From Arachidicoccus ginsenosidivorans (GTDB lineage: Bacteria; Bacteroidota; Bacteroidia; Chitinophagales; Chitinophagaceae), in contig NZ_CP042434.1 in the NCBI RefSeq assembly GCF_007971385.1, positions 620,001 to 684,000 on the forward strand: a stretch of 64,000 nt of DNA. The letters are read 5' to 3'. This document shows positions 1 through 9,942 of this stretch, one piece after another. The notes beneath the pieces are model-generated. The model did no database searches, had not been told where the DNA came from, and was given only the letters and a program-made list of their open reading frames with translations. Numbering within the stretch: position 1 is the first letter of the stretch; the number at the start of each line of letters is the position of its first letter. Both the position numbers and the translations under genes were made by a program.

Positions 1-2
1 CC

Positions 3-128
3 CTTAGGTGGTTTGAAAAAATGCTGGGGCCAGGAGGTATTATTGCCGTTAGAAAGATCTTTGGTGTAATATTACTAGCCATAGCAGTGAAGATCTTTTC
101 TTCCAATATGGGGGCATTCGGTTCTTAA
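3..128 (+). CDS. MarC-family integral membrane protein, 3' end only
   Basis: The first 126 bases read in the third frame as the C-terminal 41 residues of a MarC-like (UPF0056) inner-membrane protein and end at TAA 126-128. The visible part has the family's usual ending: a glycine-rich GPGG turn, then a last hydrophobic helix (FGVILLAIAVKIF) and a short polar tail. The start and all earlier helices lie outside the window. MarC proteins are six-helix membrane proteins whose role is not settled; the old link to multiple antibiotic resistance has not held up. The call rests on a short segment, so another small membrane protein with a similar last helix is possible. Confidence 0.6.
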   Translation, partial: LRWFEKMLGPGGIIAVRKIFGVILLAIAVKIFSSNMGAFGS

Positions 129-220
129 TAATCAACTACCTGATTATCAAATTTTAATTTAAGCCCATTGCCTAAAAAACACAATCCATTTGGTCGATTC
201 TATCAGCTTGTGCCTATGAA

Positions 221-245
221 ATAATAAAATCAACCCTTTTATTAT
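221..245. repeat. AT-rich inverted repeat after the MarC gene
   Basis: ATAATAAAA (221-229) and TTTTATTAT (237-245) form a perfect 9-bp inverted repeat around a 7-base loop. It lies about 95 bases after the MarC stop. No clear U-tract follows it, so it may be a weak terminator or a protein site; the sequence does not decide. Confidence 0.35.
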
Positions 246-264
246 CAAATAATTAAGGACGATC

Positions 265-309
265 CACGAAATATCGTCACTAAACCGGTCATTTCACTAA
301 ATATCGTCA
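265..309 (+). promoter_or_regulatory. Paired 15-bp direct repeats, candidate sigma-54 enhancer sites
   Basis: CACGAAATATCGTCA (265-279) and CACTAAATATCGTCA (295-309) differ at one base and start exactly 30 bp apart, about three helical turns. They lie 53-97 bp upstream of the perfect -24/-12 promoter at 362-376. Bacterial enhancer-binding proteins bind paired sites on one DNA face upstream of sigma-54 promoters, so this is a plausible enhancer for ndh. The two GAF-type activators encoded at 3148 and 6345 are the obvious candidates to bind it, but that link is inference. Confidence 0.6.
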
Positions 310-361
310 ATTTTCCGAGTCGTAACAATCACTTCTTATTCATTACTAATCATTTATACCA

Positions 362-376
362 TGGCACCCCAATTGC
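362..376 (+). promoter_or_regulatory. Perfect sigma-54 (-24/-12) promoter for ndh
   Basis: TGGCAC at 362-367, five bases, then TTGC at 373-376 match the RpoN consensus TGGCAC-N5-TTGC at every position. The start of transcription would fall near 388, giving a leader of about 38 bases before the ATG at 426, with AAAGG just upstream of that ATG. The -12 half is also the left part of a perfect 14-bp palindrome, TTGCCAATTGGCAA (373-386), where a repressor could block the promoter. A chance match at all ten fixed positions in a leader is unlikely. Confidence 0.8.
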
Positions 377-425
377 CAATTGGCAAAACAGTTGATAAAT
401 TTATCAGTGTAAAAAAAAGGTACCC

Positions 426-1805
426 ATGGAAGCGAACAAAAAACAACTCATTATTATAGGCGGCGGCTTTGCTGGCATCAATCTGGCAAGAAAACTCTAT
501 AATAATCAATATTATGAAGTCACGGTTATTGACAAGCATAACTACAACTATTTTACGCCACTGTTATACCAAGTAGCCACCGGATTTCTTGAACCTTCGG
601 CCATCAGCTATCCATTCAGGAAGTTATTCCAGCATACAGGCATTCATTTTAGATTGGCAGAATTAAACAGGGTGGACCCGGATAAACAGCTATTATTTCT
701 ATCAGATAATAGCATTTTAAAATATGATATACTTGCTTTTGCAGCCGGTTCCACCACCAATTTTTTCGGTAACGCATTACTCCAAAAAAACGCCTTGTAT
801 ATTAAAAGCATTGAAGATGCCATCAACATGCGCAACACGTTATTGGATGTTATGGAACGGGCCAGCGTAGAGAAAGACCCGGTTATCCGAAAAGCCTTAC
901 TCACGATGGTGGTCGCCGGAGGCGGTCCAACTGGTGTAGAACTGGCTGGCATGCTCGCAGAATTCAAAGCGTGCCTGATGGGGATGGATTACCCAGAGTT
1001 GAAAGGAGAAACCCTCCAGCTGTATATGATTGAAGGGTCAGCTAATCTGTTGGCACCTATGAGCGATGCTTCTCACAAAGAAGCCTTTAAGACCTTGAAC
1101 AGGCTCAAAATTGATATTAGGCTCAATACAAGAGTGGAAAAATACGAAGCAAACCTCGTTTATCTATCCACTGGTGAAGTAATCCATGCCGGCACGCTTA
1201 TTTGGGCCGTGGGTGTAACCGCCAGGATTTTTCCAGGCATTGACCAGGACTGCCTGGATAAATCCCACAGGATGATAACCGATGCCTATAACAGGGTAAT
1301 AGGTTACCAACAAATCTATGCCATTGGTGACATCTCAGTGCAATATGGTGACACCAGATATCCTTCGGGACATCCGCAACTAGCTCAGCCCGCCATACAA
1401 CAGGGGAAAAGACTGGCTAAAAACCTTCTTCTGGCTGCCAAAGGAAAACCCATGCATCCTTTTCATTATTTTGATCGGGGAGACATGGCCATTATCGGGC
1501 GCTCCTGGGCGGTGGCTGACCTTTTCAGGCACAAAAAGCATCCAGTTCACCTGGGCGGCATTTTAGGTTTATTGAGCTGGTTATTTATTCACCTGGTTTC
1601 TCTGGTCAATTATAATAATAAAATAAAAACATTTTATAACTGGCTGGTGGCTTATCTCACACATGACCAGGTATTAAGGATGATCTTTCATGCAGATAAA
1701 CCCACTTCACAAAAAACACCCCGCCCTCATCCTCACTCCCTGCTTCCCGACCAGCCTGCGGCGCCTAAAAAAGTGGCCAATGGAAAGCAGCGAGTCTTAT
1801 TTTAA
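426..1805 (+). CDS. ndh: Type II NADH:quinone oxidoreductase (NDH-2)
   Basis: This single-subunit flavoprotein passes electrons from NADH to membrane quinone without pumping protons. The 459-residue length is normal. The N-terminus has the FAD-binding GGGFAG motif (about residues 12-17). A second Rossmann motif, GGGPTG (about 165-170), binds NADH. The late FAD motif AIGD is present (about 303-306), followed by the family's AQPAIQQG segment that contacts the flavin and quinone. An amphipathic or hydrophobic C-terminal region (GGILGLLSWLFIHLV) fits membrane attachment. The gene sits behind the sigma-54 promoter at 362-376, so it is probably induced by an activator under particular conditions rather than expressed constantly. 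The SDR gene at 1988 follows on the same strand after 182 bases. Confidence 0.9.
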   Translation: MEANKKQLIIIGGGFAGINLARKLYNNQYYEVTVIDKHNYNYFTPLLYQVATGFLEPSAISYPFRKLFQHTGIHFRLAELNRVDPDKQLLFLSDNSILKYDILAFAAGSTTNFFGNALLQKNALYIKSIEDAINMRNTLLDVMERASVEKDPVIRKALLTMVVAGGGPTGVELAGMLAEFKACLMGMDYPELKGETLQLYMIEGSANLLAPMSDASHKEAFKTLNRLKIDIRLNTRVEKYEANLVYLSTGEVIHAGTLIWAVGVTARIFPGIDQDCLDKSHRMITDAYNRVIGYQQIYAIGDISVQYGDTRYPSGHPQLAQPAIQQGKRLAKNLLLAAKGKPMHPFHYFDRGDMAIIGRSWAVADLFRHKKHPVHLGGILGLLSWLFIHLVSLVNYNNKIKTFYNWLVAYLTHDQVLRMIFHADKPTSQKTPRPHPHSLLPDQPAAPKKVANGKQRVLF

Positions 1806-1837
1806 GTGTAGCAAAGATCAAAAGCTAAAAAGATGAT

Positions 1838-1862
1838 AGATATAAATCAGCTGTTTATATCT
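1838..1862. repeat. 9-bp inverted repeat between ndh and SDR gene 1
   Basis: AGATATAAA (1838-1846) and TTTATATCT (1854-1862) are perfect reverse complements around a 7-base spacer. It lies 33 bases after the ndh stop and 126 bases before the SDR start. There is no U-tract, so an operator is as likely as a transcript-end hairpin. Confidence 0.35.
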
Positions 1863-1987
1863 CTGATCCGGCTAATTAAACTTCGTTTTTCCTAATAATG
1901 GTCTGCAGCGCCTACTTATAACATGTAGAGAAACTAAACCATTTAAAAGTATGGCAGACAACTGAAGGCCAGTAAAATAAAAATAAA

Positions 1988-2770
1988 ATGAAAATTGTAG
2001 TGATCGGAGGAACCGGACTAATCGGTTCCAAACTGACGGCCAAGTTAAAAGCCTTGGACCATGAAGTGATTGTGGCGGTACCTTCCAAGGGTGTCAACAC
2101 CCTTACCGGTGAGGGCCTGAATGAGGCATTTACAGGAGCTGACATTGTAGTCGACCTGGCTAATTCTCCCAATTTCGAGGACGAAGTAGCCATGCATTTT
2201 TTTAAAACTGCGGGCGCTAATATATTTGCCGCAGAGAAAAAAGCGGGTGTAGGCTATCATATCGCTCTTTCCGTGGTTGGCACCTCTAGATTACTGGCAA
2301 GCGGTTATTTCAGGGCCAAACTAGAGCAGGAAAAAATTATTGAATCCTCTGGCATTCCTTATACAATCGTGCATGCTACGCAGTTTTATGAGTTTATGCC
2401 AGCCATTGTTGGATCAGCCACCTCGGGAGAAGAAGTCAGGGTTCCACCTGCGGCTTTCCAGCCAATTGCGGCCCAAGATGTTGCAGAAATTTTAAAAGAC
2501 ATTGTACTCGGCGCTCCGCAAAATAAAATCGTTGAAATTGCCGGTCCCGAAAGAGGACCTCAGGACGAGTTTGTCAAAACCTACATGCAGGCTACCGGAG
2601 ATAAACGCAAATTATTAAGAGATGTCCATGCGCTTTATTTTGGCATTAGCCTAAACGATGAGTCATTAGTACCCGCGGCTGATCCTAAGCCCCGTCTGGG
2701 AAAAATACGGTTTATTGACTGGTTAGCACAGCAAAATGGGAAACAAGGCAATCAGAAAAGCAAAAAATAG
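1988..2770 (+). CDS. Atypical SDR-family NAD(P)-binding protein (paralogue 1)
   Basis: This 260-residue protein begins with the NAD(P)-binding GGTGLIG motif typical of atypical SDR proteins (NmrA-like). A hydrophobic strand and the DLANSP segment follow, as in proteins that act as quinone or NAD(P)H-dependent reductases or as redox sensors. The classical SDR Tyr-x-x-x-Lys pair is not clear; YFRAK at about residue 110 could serve. The SGIPYTIVHATQFYEFM region fits the NmrA-type C-terminal substrate domain. It is closely related to the protein encoded at 9187-9942 (same start, same DLANSP and SGIPYTIV blocks). The substrate is unknown. The position after ndh suggests a redox or quinone-stress role. 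Confidence 0.75.
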   Translation: MKIVVIGGTGLIGSKLTAKLKALDHEVIVAVPSKGVNTLTGEGLNEAFTGADIVVDLANSPNFEDEVAMHFFKTAGANIFAAEKKAGVGYHIALSVVGTSRLLASGYFRAKLEQEKIIESSGIPYTIVHATQFYEFMPAIVGSATSGEEVRVPPAAFQPIAAQDVAEILKDIVLGAPQNKIVEIAGPERGPQDEFVKTYMQATGDKRKLLRDVHALYFGISLNDESLVPAADPKPRLGKIRFIDWLAQQNGKQGNQKSKK

Positions 2771-2945
2771 TATCGCGCGCCTTGCACAGTCTCCATGACA
2801 ATGCCTACTACAATCCTACACCTGCTGCCCATCCAGGATGGTCAGCAGGTATATTAGGCAAAAATTGGAAGCAGGCAGGATTGGTTCTTTTGGCAGCCAT
2901 GAAAAAGTATAAGGCCGTCAACCACTTTTGTACTGCCCCGGCACA

Positions 2946-2982
2946 TTGTTCAGTTCTCATAATTTTGTAAATTTGACAAAAT
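2946..2982 (+). promoter_or_regulatory. Bacteroidota-type promoter of sigma-54 activator 1 with overlapping operator
   Basis: TTG at 2946-2948 and TAAATTTG at 2968-2975, 19 bases apart, match the Bacteroidota -33/-7 pattern. The -7 box is exactly framed by a perfect 7-bp inverted repeat, ATTTTGT (2962-2968) and ACAAAAT (2976-2982), a good site for a repressor or for autoregulation. Transcription would start near 2981, giving a leader of about 165 bases before the ATG at 3148. Confidence 0.55.
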
Positions 2983-3011
2983 ATGCTAAAGTGACATTAA
3001 ACAGGATAAAG

Positions 3012-3038
3012 CAAACAGTATAATACAAACAGCATAAT
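3012..3038 (+). repeat. Two tandem 13-bp repeats in the leader of activator 1
   Basis: CAAACAGTATAAT (3012-3024) and CAAACAGCATAAT (3026-3038) differ at one base and start 14 bp apart. They lie downstream of the predicted transcription start and 110 bases before the activator's ATG. They may be a regulator site or part of the leader RNA; nothing in the sequence settles this. Confidence 0.4.
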
Positions 3039-3147
3039 TTAAAATAATATTAAGACAAGACCCATTTGAATCCATTACGAATCTAATAAGTTACGCTATT
3101 AAAATTCCTGCCACATTTATGATGATCCAACCTTAAAAAAAGAAATC

Positions 3148-5949
3148 ATGCGTGCTACTTCTTTACCTTTACCGCCCGCCCAGGCGCAGACAAAGCAACC
3201 TATTCATCAGGATATCGACGCGCTGATCAGAGAAAAGGAAACCTTGCTTTCATTAATCAGGGCTACATCGCAGGTACGTAATATCCAGGATTTGATCACA
3301 CTGTTTTCGAAGAAAATAAAAGGACAGGACCATCATTACGATTATGCCCAGTTAGTATTGCTCAACAGGCAAGATCAAAGCAACCTTTCAGGCATTACTG
3401 AGCGAATGAATACCTTATTGAAAAATAACGATGAGGCACATTTAAATGCCGTTTATTTGGTCAATATACAAGCAGAACTGCTGCAATACATTTCTAAAGC
3501 GACAAGTCCTGTTGTCGTGCACCTGGATCCGGCCAGTAAAAACCCAGGTAAAGAAATAAATCAAAAGACAACCAAAACTACTGGCTCAAGTCTTGACAAA
3601 TCATTAGAAGATTTTATCACTCAGTTTTCTGTTACAGCCAACAAAGGGCAAATGGAAGACTGTCTTATTATGGAACTTAAAGCCAAAGATCACCTAATTG
3701 GACTGCTATTGATCCATACCTGCTTACCTTCAGGATTCCCCAAGGAATTTTCCCTGCTGACTGAAGAAATTGCCCCATTAATAACTAGTGCCCTTTTAAA
3801 TATTATGGATCACGAACAGATCCTGCAGAAAAGCTGGGAGGAAAGCTTTCTGCTTGCCTTCAGCAGCGGCATTGCCGCTGTTAGAACCCAGGAAGATCTC
3901 TCAGAAGTGATCTATGGTTCCCTAAAAAAGCTCAGTATGGTTCGGGCTTATTTTATTCGCCTTATTGACGCAACTGACCGTTATCTGCTCCCATTTATCC
4001 ATGACAAAGAAGCCTTTTATACGAAAGAAGCAAAGTTTGAACAGTTATTGCGAAAAAAAATCAGTATCAAGGAAGGTATATCCAGAAACGTACTTCAGGC
4101 TGGCGGCCCTTTGAATATAGACTTTAGGCAAGAAGTGGAAAATGGCACCCAGGACCCTTACCTGGAATTTTGGAAAATGCTTGGCGAGGAAAAATCCGGT
4201 TTTTCCAAGATAACGGGTATCCCGCTCTCAGTGGGACAAAAAAACATTGGGATATTATGGGTCATAACAGAAAAAATAGATAACCGATTGCTGGAGGGGA
4301 TATCTGCACAAATAGCCATTGCAATTTCCAATATCAAGGCCAATGAGGAAATCCTGAGAAAGGAAAGCGAAAAAGCCACATTACTTTCACTGAGCCAGGA
4401 GATGGCAGCGCTAAGAGACCGAAATGATTTATTTCAGAAGTTTTATAGCAAGGTCACCACAGTATTAAATATTGAAGAGTTTGGAATGGTTTTGCTGGAC
4501 CAGGAGAAAAAGACTTATAAGATTATCATCGACCAGGCCGCTACTTTTGCCCGTTTGCATCCAGGACAGGAAGCTGTGCTGGAAATGGAGTTCCAAGCGT
4601 CAGATGCAGTCTTTCAACGCATCGCCAGTTCTACCGAACCTGTTTATTTTGACGTAGCTACATTGTCTGGACTACCCGATATGCCTGCCTATGTCCATTT
4701 TTGGAAAGCCATTCACCTCAGGCAGGTCGCCGCCGTACCTTTAAAAGTGGGCGGTGAAGTCATAGGAGCGGCTTTTTTCCATGTGGACCCGGTGACGAAA
4801 ACACCTGCCTACAGTGCACTATTGCAAGCGGTCTCCCATCAGTTGGCCGTGGCGATTTCTAATATTCGTTCCAATGAACAGGTGCTTCAATATAAACAAA
4901 TGCTGGAACAGGAAAATGTACAGCTAAAAGAAGAGATTAATAGCCTTTATAATTTCTCAGAGATTATCGGCAGTGGGGAAAAAATGCAGGAAGTCTACCG
5001 TTTGATACGCCTTGTAGCGACTACCAATTCAACTGTATTAGTGTTGGGAGAAACCGGTACGGGCAAGGAATTGATTGCCAGGGCAGTCCACAACGCCTCC
5101 CCCAGAAAGAACAAATTGATGGTGAAGGTCAACTGTGCGGCCCTACCAACTAACCTAATTGAAAGTGAGCTGTTTGGCCATGAAAAAGGCGCTTTTACAG
5201 GCGCTGTAGAGCGTAGAATCGGCAAGTTTGAACTTGCTAATGGCGGAACCATTTTTCTGGACGAAATCGGAGAAATGCCCCTGGAAACCCAGGTAAAATT
5301 ACTTCGGGTGATTCAGGAAAGGGAATTTGAACGCATTGGTGGAAAAACACCCATAAAAGTAGATGTGCGCATCATCGCTGCCACCAACAGAAAGCTAGAC
5401 ATAGAGGTCAACGAGGGGCGGTTTCGTCCAGATCTATATTACCGCTTAAATGTATTCCCCATTCATTTGCCCCCACTCAGGGACAGAAAGGAAGATTTGG
5501 AAGCACTTACCTGGTATTTTGTGCGTAAATACAGCAAGCGTACCGGCCATCAAATCAAGACAATCGCGACTGGTGTATTCAAGGAGCTGCGCAGTTACCA
5601 CTGGCCGGGCAATATCAGAGAGCTCGAACACCTGATTGAAAGAAGCATACTACTAATGGATGGCGGTGTTTTAAAACAAGTACAAATACCCCTGGGTCAG
5701 GCAAAAAATGCAGAACAGCGTCCTGTTGCTGGCCAAGGACTCAATCCCGGGCAACACGACATGGTTCCGACCAGTGAAAAAATGACGCTTAAGAATATGG
5801 AAGCCGAACACATTGTGAAGGTGCTAAAAATTTGCCAGGGTAAGATTGCTGGTGTAGATGGCGCAGCCGCCCTGTTAGGCATCCCCGCCACCACTCTTCA
5901 TTCCAAAATCAAAAAGCTGGATATCAAAAAAGTAGACTATCTGGATTGA
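3148..5949 (+). CDS. Sigma-54-dependent activator with three GAF-type sensor modules
   Basis: This 933-residue enhancer-binding protein is intact. The N-terminal two thirds hold three GAF-like modules (about residues 25-220, 230-400, 405-585), each after a short helical linker with a recurring ILQK/ILRK pattern. The AAA+ domain follows: Walker A GETGTGKE (about 634-641), the sigma-54 contact loop GAFTGA (about 681-686), Walker B DEIGEM (about 704-709) and an arginine-rich second half. A Fis-type helix-turn-helix ([12 protein letters not shown]) ends the protein. There is no receiver domain, so a small ligand or redox signal sensed by the GAF modules probably controls it, as in NorR or FhlA. 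It is paralogous to the frameshifted gene at 6345. A likely target is the promoter at 362-376. Confidence 0.9.
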   Translation: MRATSLPLPPAQAQTKQPIHQDIDALIREKETLLSLIRATSQVRNIQDLITLFSKKIKGQDHHYDYAQLVLLNRQDQSNLSGITERMNTLLKNNDEAHLNAVYLVNIQAELLQYISKATSPVVVHLDPASKNPGKEINQKTTKTTGSSLDKSLEDFITQFSVTANKGQMEDCLIMELKAKDHLIGLLLIHTCLPSGFPKEFSLLTEEIAPLITSALLNIMDHEQILQKSWEESFLLAFSSGIAAVRTQEDLSEVIYGSLKKLSMVRAYFIRLIDATDRYLLPFIHDKEAFYTKEAKFEQLLRKKISIKEGISRNVLQAGGPLNIDFRQEVENGTQDPYLEFWKMLGEEKSGFSKITGIPLSVGQKNIGILWVITEKIDNRLLEGISAQIAIAISNIKANEEILRKESEKATLLSLSQEMAALRDRNDLFQKFYSKVTTVLNIEEFGMVLLDQEKKTYKIIIDQAATFARLHPGQEAVLEMEFQASDAVFQRIASSTEPVYFDVATLSGLPDMPAYVHFWKAIHLRQVAAVPLKVGGEVIGAAFFHVDPVTKTPAYSALLQAVSHQLAVAISNIRSNEQVLQYKQMLEQENVQLKEEINSLYNFSEIIGSGEKMQEVYRLIRLVATTNSTVLVLGETGTGKELIARAVHNASPRKNKLMVKVNCAALPTNLIESELFGHEKGAFTGAVERRIGKFELANGGTIFLDEIGEMPLETQVKLLRVIQEREFERIGGKTPIKVDVRIIAATNRKLDIEVNEGRFRPDLYYRLNVFPIHLPPLRDRKEDLEALTWYFVRKYSKRTGHQIKTIATGVFKELRSYHWPGNIRELEHLIERSILLMDGGVLKQVQIPLGQAKNAEQRPVAGQGLNPGQHDMVPTSEKMTLKNMEAEHIVKVLKICQGKIAGVDGAAALLGIPATTLHSKIKKLDIKKVDYLD

Positions 5950-6344
5950 CAAATCTTAAATAACAGGGCGGATTCAACGTTCAGAATACTTAGCGTTCTT
6001 ATAGTGGAAAGGGGATGCAAACACATAAAAGAGATCAGTTTAAACAATATCATTCAATTATATTTTAATATTTCAACTTCACTTTTTAATGATAAAGCAG
6101 TTCGTTCTAAGTAAATTTGGGGCTCGTCGATAAGTAAATTGAGATGGCAATTACGCCTTGCCTCAATTCAGCAGAACGCCTCAAAATCAGTTATAAAATA
6201 TTTCCAATAAAATTATAAATTAAATTCCTGTTTCTTATTTGATACACATTTTTATTAACTTGCATATGTCAAAGCTCGATGTATATATTATCCATTAAAC
6301 AAAGAATGCTTTTTTTTACTTTATGGTTTTAATCTGGTGCGGCT
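5950..6344. other. 395-bp intergenic region between the two activator genes
   Basis: No gene is visible. A perfect TAAATTTG box lies at 6112-6119 but has no good -33 partner and is 226 bases before the next ATG. It could serve a long leader or a small RNA. I see no terminator with a U-tract after the first activator, so readthrough is possible. Confidence 0.4.
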
Positions 6345-9008
6345 ATGGAAAAAAATACGGCAAATAAAACAACAACGCTTTCTCCTGGAAAAAAAAGCAA
6401 TGATCTTGATAAAGACTTCTTATTAGCACTCGGTAATGATATCACCAGCGTCAGGGAGAAAAATGACTTGATCACACTATTTAAAAGCAGGATTAAAAGT
6501 AAGTTCTATTTTACCCATATTATCGTCACACTGGTTGATCCTAAGGATGAAACCTACACGCCTTTTTTACTGGATAATGACGGCTCTCCTATTAGGGAGC
6601 ATCCACGGTATGCAGAAATGGTGGCGACTCATTTCTCTCTAAAAGATGCCTTTATAACCAAGGTTCTGGCCGCTCATGAGCCCGTCTCCTTTATATTGGA
6701 ACCCATTATGGACTTACCGGGCATGGCTCCATTCCTTAGAGTTAATTATGAAAAAGGTGTCCGGGAAATCCTCATGACCAAACTTACCAAAGCAGGCAAG
6801 ACTATGGGTTTTATCCATGTATATTCCGACCGCCTGGACAGCTTTACAACTGCTTTTAGAAATGTTATGAAAAACATTGCACCTTTGCTTTCCAGCGCAG
6901 TATCCAATATCATTAAAAACGAAGAAATTCTGCAAAAAGAAAAAGAAAAGACATTTCTATTGGAATTTACAAGTGCCATCGCCCAGGTACGCACAAAAGA
7001 GGAGCTCAATTGGGTCATTCAAAACGCCATACATAACATTGACCCGACATATCATTTTATAATAGCCAGAATAAACCCCGAAACCCAGCTACTTAATACT
7101 TATATCCACGATCTGGACAGCCAGGTATTTAAGCATCGCATGAGCAGTAATCCAGAAAAGAAGCTGCGTATGCAGGTAGCTAAATTACTGCATAACACAG
7201 AAAACACAGCTATTGACGGCCTGCAAAACCGCATATTAAACAGTGGTATACCACAACTTTTTAATGTCAAAAGAGAAATTACCAGGGGTGTCCAATCTAA
7301 TTACGTCTCAATCTGGCAATTACTTCATACAGAAAACTTTGTGGGCATCCGCCTACGTAACGCTGCTGTCAATCAAGGCATTTTATTTTTAAATATTGAA
7401 CAGATAAACGTTGAGCTCCTGATTGGCCTTGCCGCTCAGATCTCTATCGCTTTGGCTAATATTCTGGCAGAAGAAAAGGTTCGCACCAAACAGGCCGAAC
7501 AATCATTCTTACTTGATTTTAGCAAGGACATTACGCATATCAGAAACAGAGAGGAATTGAAATCAGCTATATTCCGCGTACTGGATAAGATCATGCATAC
7601 AAAACTGGCGATGATCCGTATCATCCATGAAGACGGTATTCAAATGCCGGTTTTTATGAATGATCCTAGTTTATTTGAAAATGGTAAAGGTAGCTTTGAG
7701 AAAATGGCCGCTGCTGCAGTAACAGTGAAAGAAGCTTATAACATGGAAGTACTCGCCAGTCAGGAAGGTGTGGTTTTCAATGTGGAAGAAGAACTAAAAA
7801 AAGGGAATGACTATGCCAGACTCTGGAAAACCACCGGGCTAAAAAACATGTATGCGCTTCCCATGCGGGTGGGCAATATAAATACGGGCACCATCTGGTT
7901 GCTGGCTAATAAACTGAGCCCACTTTTACTCAAAGGCATTTGCGCACAAATCTCCATCGCCATTGCTAATATCATCGCTAGTGAGAAACTATTAACTTAT
8001 AAAAACAATTGGAGGAAGAAAACGATTATCTACGTGAACAAATTAAAATCATTTATAACTTTTCAGAAATCATCGGTAATAGCGCCAATATGAAAGAAGT
8101 ATACCGATTAATGAGACTAGTGGCAGATACAGACACGACCGTCTTGGTACTGGGTGAGACCGGTACGGGTAAGGAACTGATTGCACGGGCTATTCATGGT
8201 GCATCTCAGAGAAAGAATAAACTAATGGTAAAGGTCAATTGTGCCGCACTACCCACTCACCTTATTGAAAGTGAGCTTTTCGGTCATGAAAAAGGAGCTT
8301 TTACAGGGGCTATAGATCGCCGCATCGGCAAATTTGAGCTGGCCCAAAACAGTACGATATTTCTGGATGAGATCGGCGAATTACCGCTGGAATCACAGGC
8401 GAAAATCCTTAGAGTCATTCAAGAGAAAGAACTGGAACGTCTTGGCGGCAAACAAACCATCAAAGTCAATGTCCGGTTAATTGCCGCCACCAACCGCGAT
8501 CTGGAATCGGAGGTCAAGGCAGGCAGATTCAGAGCGGACTTATATTTTAGATTGAATGTCTTTCCGGTATTATTGCCCCATTAAGAGACAGAAAAGAGGA
8601 TATAGAAGCATTGTTACATTTTTTTATCAATAAATACAGCCGCACTACCGGTAGAAAAATAAAGAAAGTGGCCGCCAGCGTCTTACATCAGCTTCGCAGC
8701 TATAGCTGGCCAGGCAATGTCCGGGAGTTAGAGCATTTAATAGAACGCAACATCTTGCTTAGTACAGATGGCGTACTGGACACAATAGAAATACCAAAAA
8801 CAACTGCCTCTGATCAAAGTCAGGAGGCCGCACTTATGAACCGTTCTTTGGAAGATGTAGAACGTAGTTATATATTGCAGACCCTAAAACGCTGCGGTGG
8901 TAAAATCTCTGGTGCCGGAGGCGCTGCTGAGATCCTTCAGGTACCCGGCAATACCCTGCATTCAAAAATAAAAAACTGCAAATCCGCAAAAGTGAATACT
9001 TCGATTAG
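6345..9008 (+). pseudogene. Second sigma-54 activator with GAF modules, broken by three one-base deletions
   Basis: The gene is a full paralogue of the activator at 3148: three GAF-like modules, AAA+ domain ([20 protein letters not shown]) and a C-terminal Fis helix-turn-helix. As given, it is split into three frames. Breaks fall in homopolymers at 8001-8005 (five A), 8576-8579 (four C) and 8970-8975 (six A). Adding one base to each run restores sequence that aligns residue by residue with the paralogue, and the protein then ends at TAG 9006-9008 (KSEYFD). Uncorrected, the first frame stops at 8093, right after the GAF modules, leaving a sensor without its AAA+ motor. Because many other genes here show the same error type, the real gene is probably intact at about 888 residues; true decay is the alternative. 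Confidence 0.8.
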
Positions 9009-9056
9009 GCCACAGTGTCTCTCAAGTACGATTTATAGCGTAATAAAGTGGAAAGC

Positions 9057-9096
9057 GTCGTGATTACACTATATAAAGTGAAAAAATAATCACGAC
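9057..9096. repeat. Nested inverted repeat between activator 2 and SDR gene 2
   Basis: GTCGTGATTA (9057-9066) pairs perfectly with TAATCACGAC (9087-9096). Inside it CACT (9067-9070) pairs with AGTG (9077-9080). It lies 48 bases after the restored stop of the activator and 90 bases before the next ATG. There is no U-tract, so an operator of the SDR/hydrolase genes is more likely than a terminator. Confidence 0.4.
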
Positions 9097-9186
9097 TAAA
9101 TCAACAACACATTGATTCTCATAAAAATTCAAATATTGGCATTGTTTTCCAAAAGCTACTAGCATTAACAATAAAAATATTTAATT

Positions 9187-9942
9187 ATGAAAATCGTTGT
9201 AATCGGAGGCACAGGCCTCATCGGAAGCAAAGTCGTTCAAAACTTGCGTGATCAAAATCATCAGGTTGTCGCGGCATCACCTGCCACAGGCATAAATACC
9301 ATCACGGGTGAAGGGCTGGCAGAAGCCCTGAAGAACACAGACATTGTCATTGACCTGGCAAACTCCCCTTCATTTGAAGATGAAGCAGTAATGAACTTCT
9401 TTAAAACTGCTGGCAATAATTTGCTAACAGCGGAAATTAATGCAGGTGTTAAACACCATGTCGCCTTATCCATAGTAGGTGTGGAAGAGATGCAGAACAT
9501 TGGTTACATGCGTGCCAAAAAAGTACAGGAAGATCTTATTACTCAATCTGGCATTCCTTATACCATTGTGCGCAGCACCCAGTTTATGGAATTCATAAAA
9601 GGGATAGCTGACCAAGCTACCCAAGGGGATGAAGTACATCTGTCAAGCGTTTCCCTCCAGCCCATTGCTGCAGTAGATGTCGCTAATTATCTGACAGAAT
9701 TTGCACTGGGTAATCCCTTAAATGACCGCGTACAAATTGCGGGGCCCAAGCGCTATCCTATGTATGAGATCGTTCAGCAATACCTGAGCATTATGCGTGA
9801 CAGTCGCAAAGTTACACCAACAGGCGAGCCGGTGTACTTTGGTGGCACAGTTACTCATGAAGCGCTGGTACCAGTTGGGCAAGCTAAATTCGGCAGGATC
9901 AGTTTTGATCAGTGGGTCGAAGATCAGAAGTCACGCAATTAG
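9187..9942 (+). CDS. Atypical SDR-family NAD(P)-binding protein (paralogue 2)
   Basis: This 251-residue protein has the same start as the protein at 1988, with NAD(P) motif GGTGLIG, and shares the DLANSP block and the SGIPYTIVRSTQFMEF block. It belongs to the NmrA-like atypical SDR group. The YMRAK sequence at about residue 108 could be the Tyr/Lys pair. The reaction is unknown. The two SDR genes bracket the two activator genes, so an SDR-plus-activator unit may have duplicated. A short 90-base gap with a nested inverted repeat separates it from the second activator. Confidence 0.75.
   Translation: MKIVVIGGTGLIGSKVVQNLRDQNHQVVAASPATGINTITGEGLAEALKNTDIVIDLANSPSFEDEAVMNFFKTAGNNLLTAEINAGVKHHVALSIVGVEEMQNIGYMRAKKVQEDLITQSGIPYTIVRSTQFMEFIKGIADQATQGDEVHLSSVSLQPIAAVDVANYLTEFALGNPLNDRVQIAGPKRYPMYEIVQQYLSIMRDSRKVTPTGEPVYFGGTVTHEALVPVGQAKFGRISFDQWVEDQKSRN

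Noticed and set aside
2782..2970. 62-codon + strand frame after SDR gene 1
   Set aside because: No resemblance to a family, no leader of the local type, and it overlaps the promoter of activator 1.
9138..9155. TTGGCATTG as a sigma-54 promoter for SDR gene 2
   Set aside because: The -24 half is good but the -12 half lacks GC at the required spacing.
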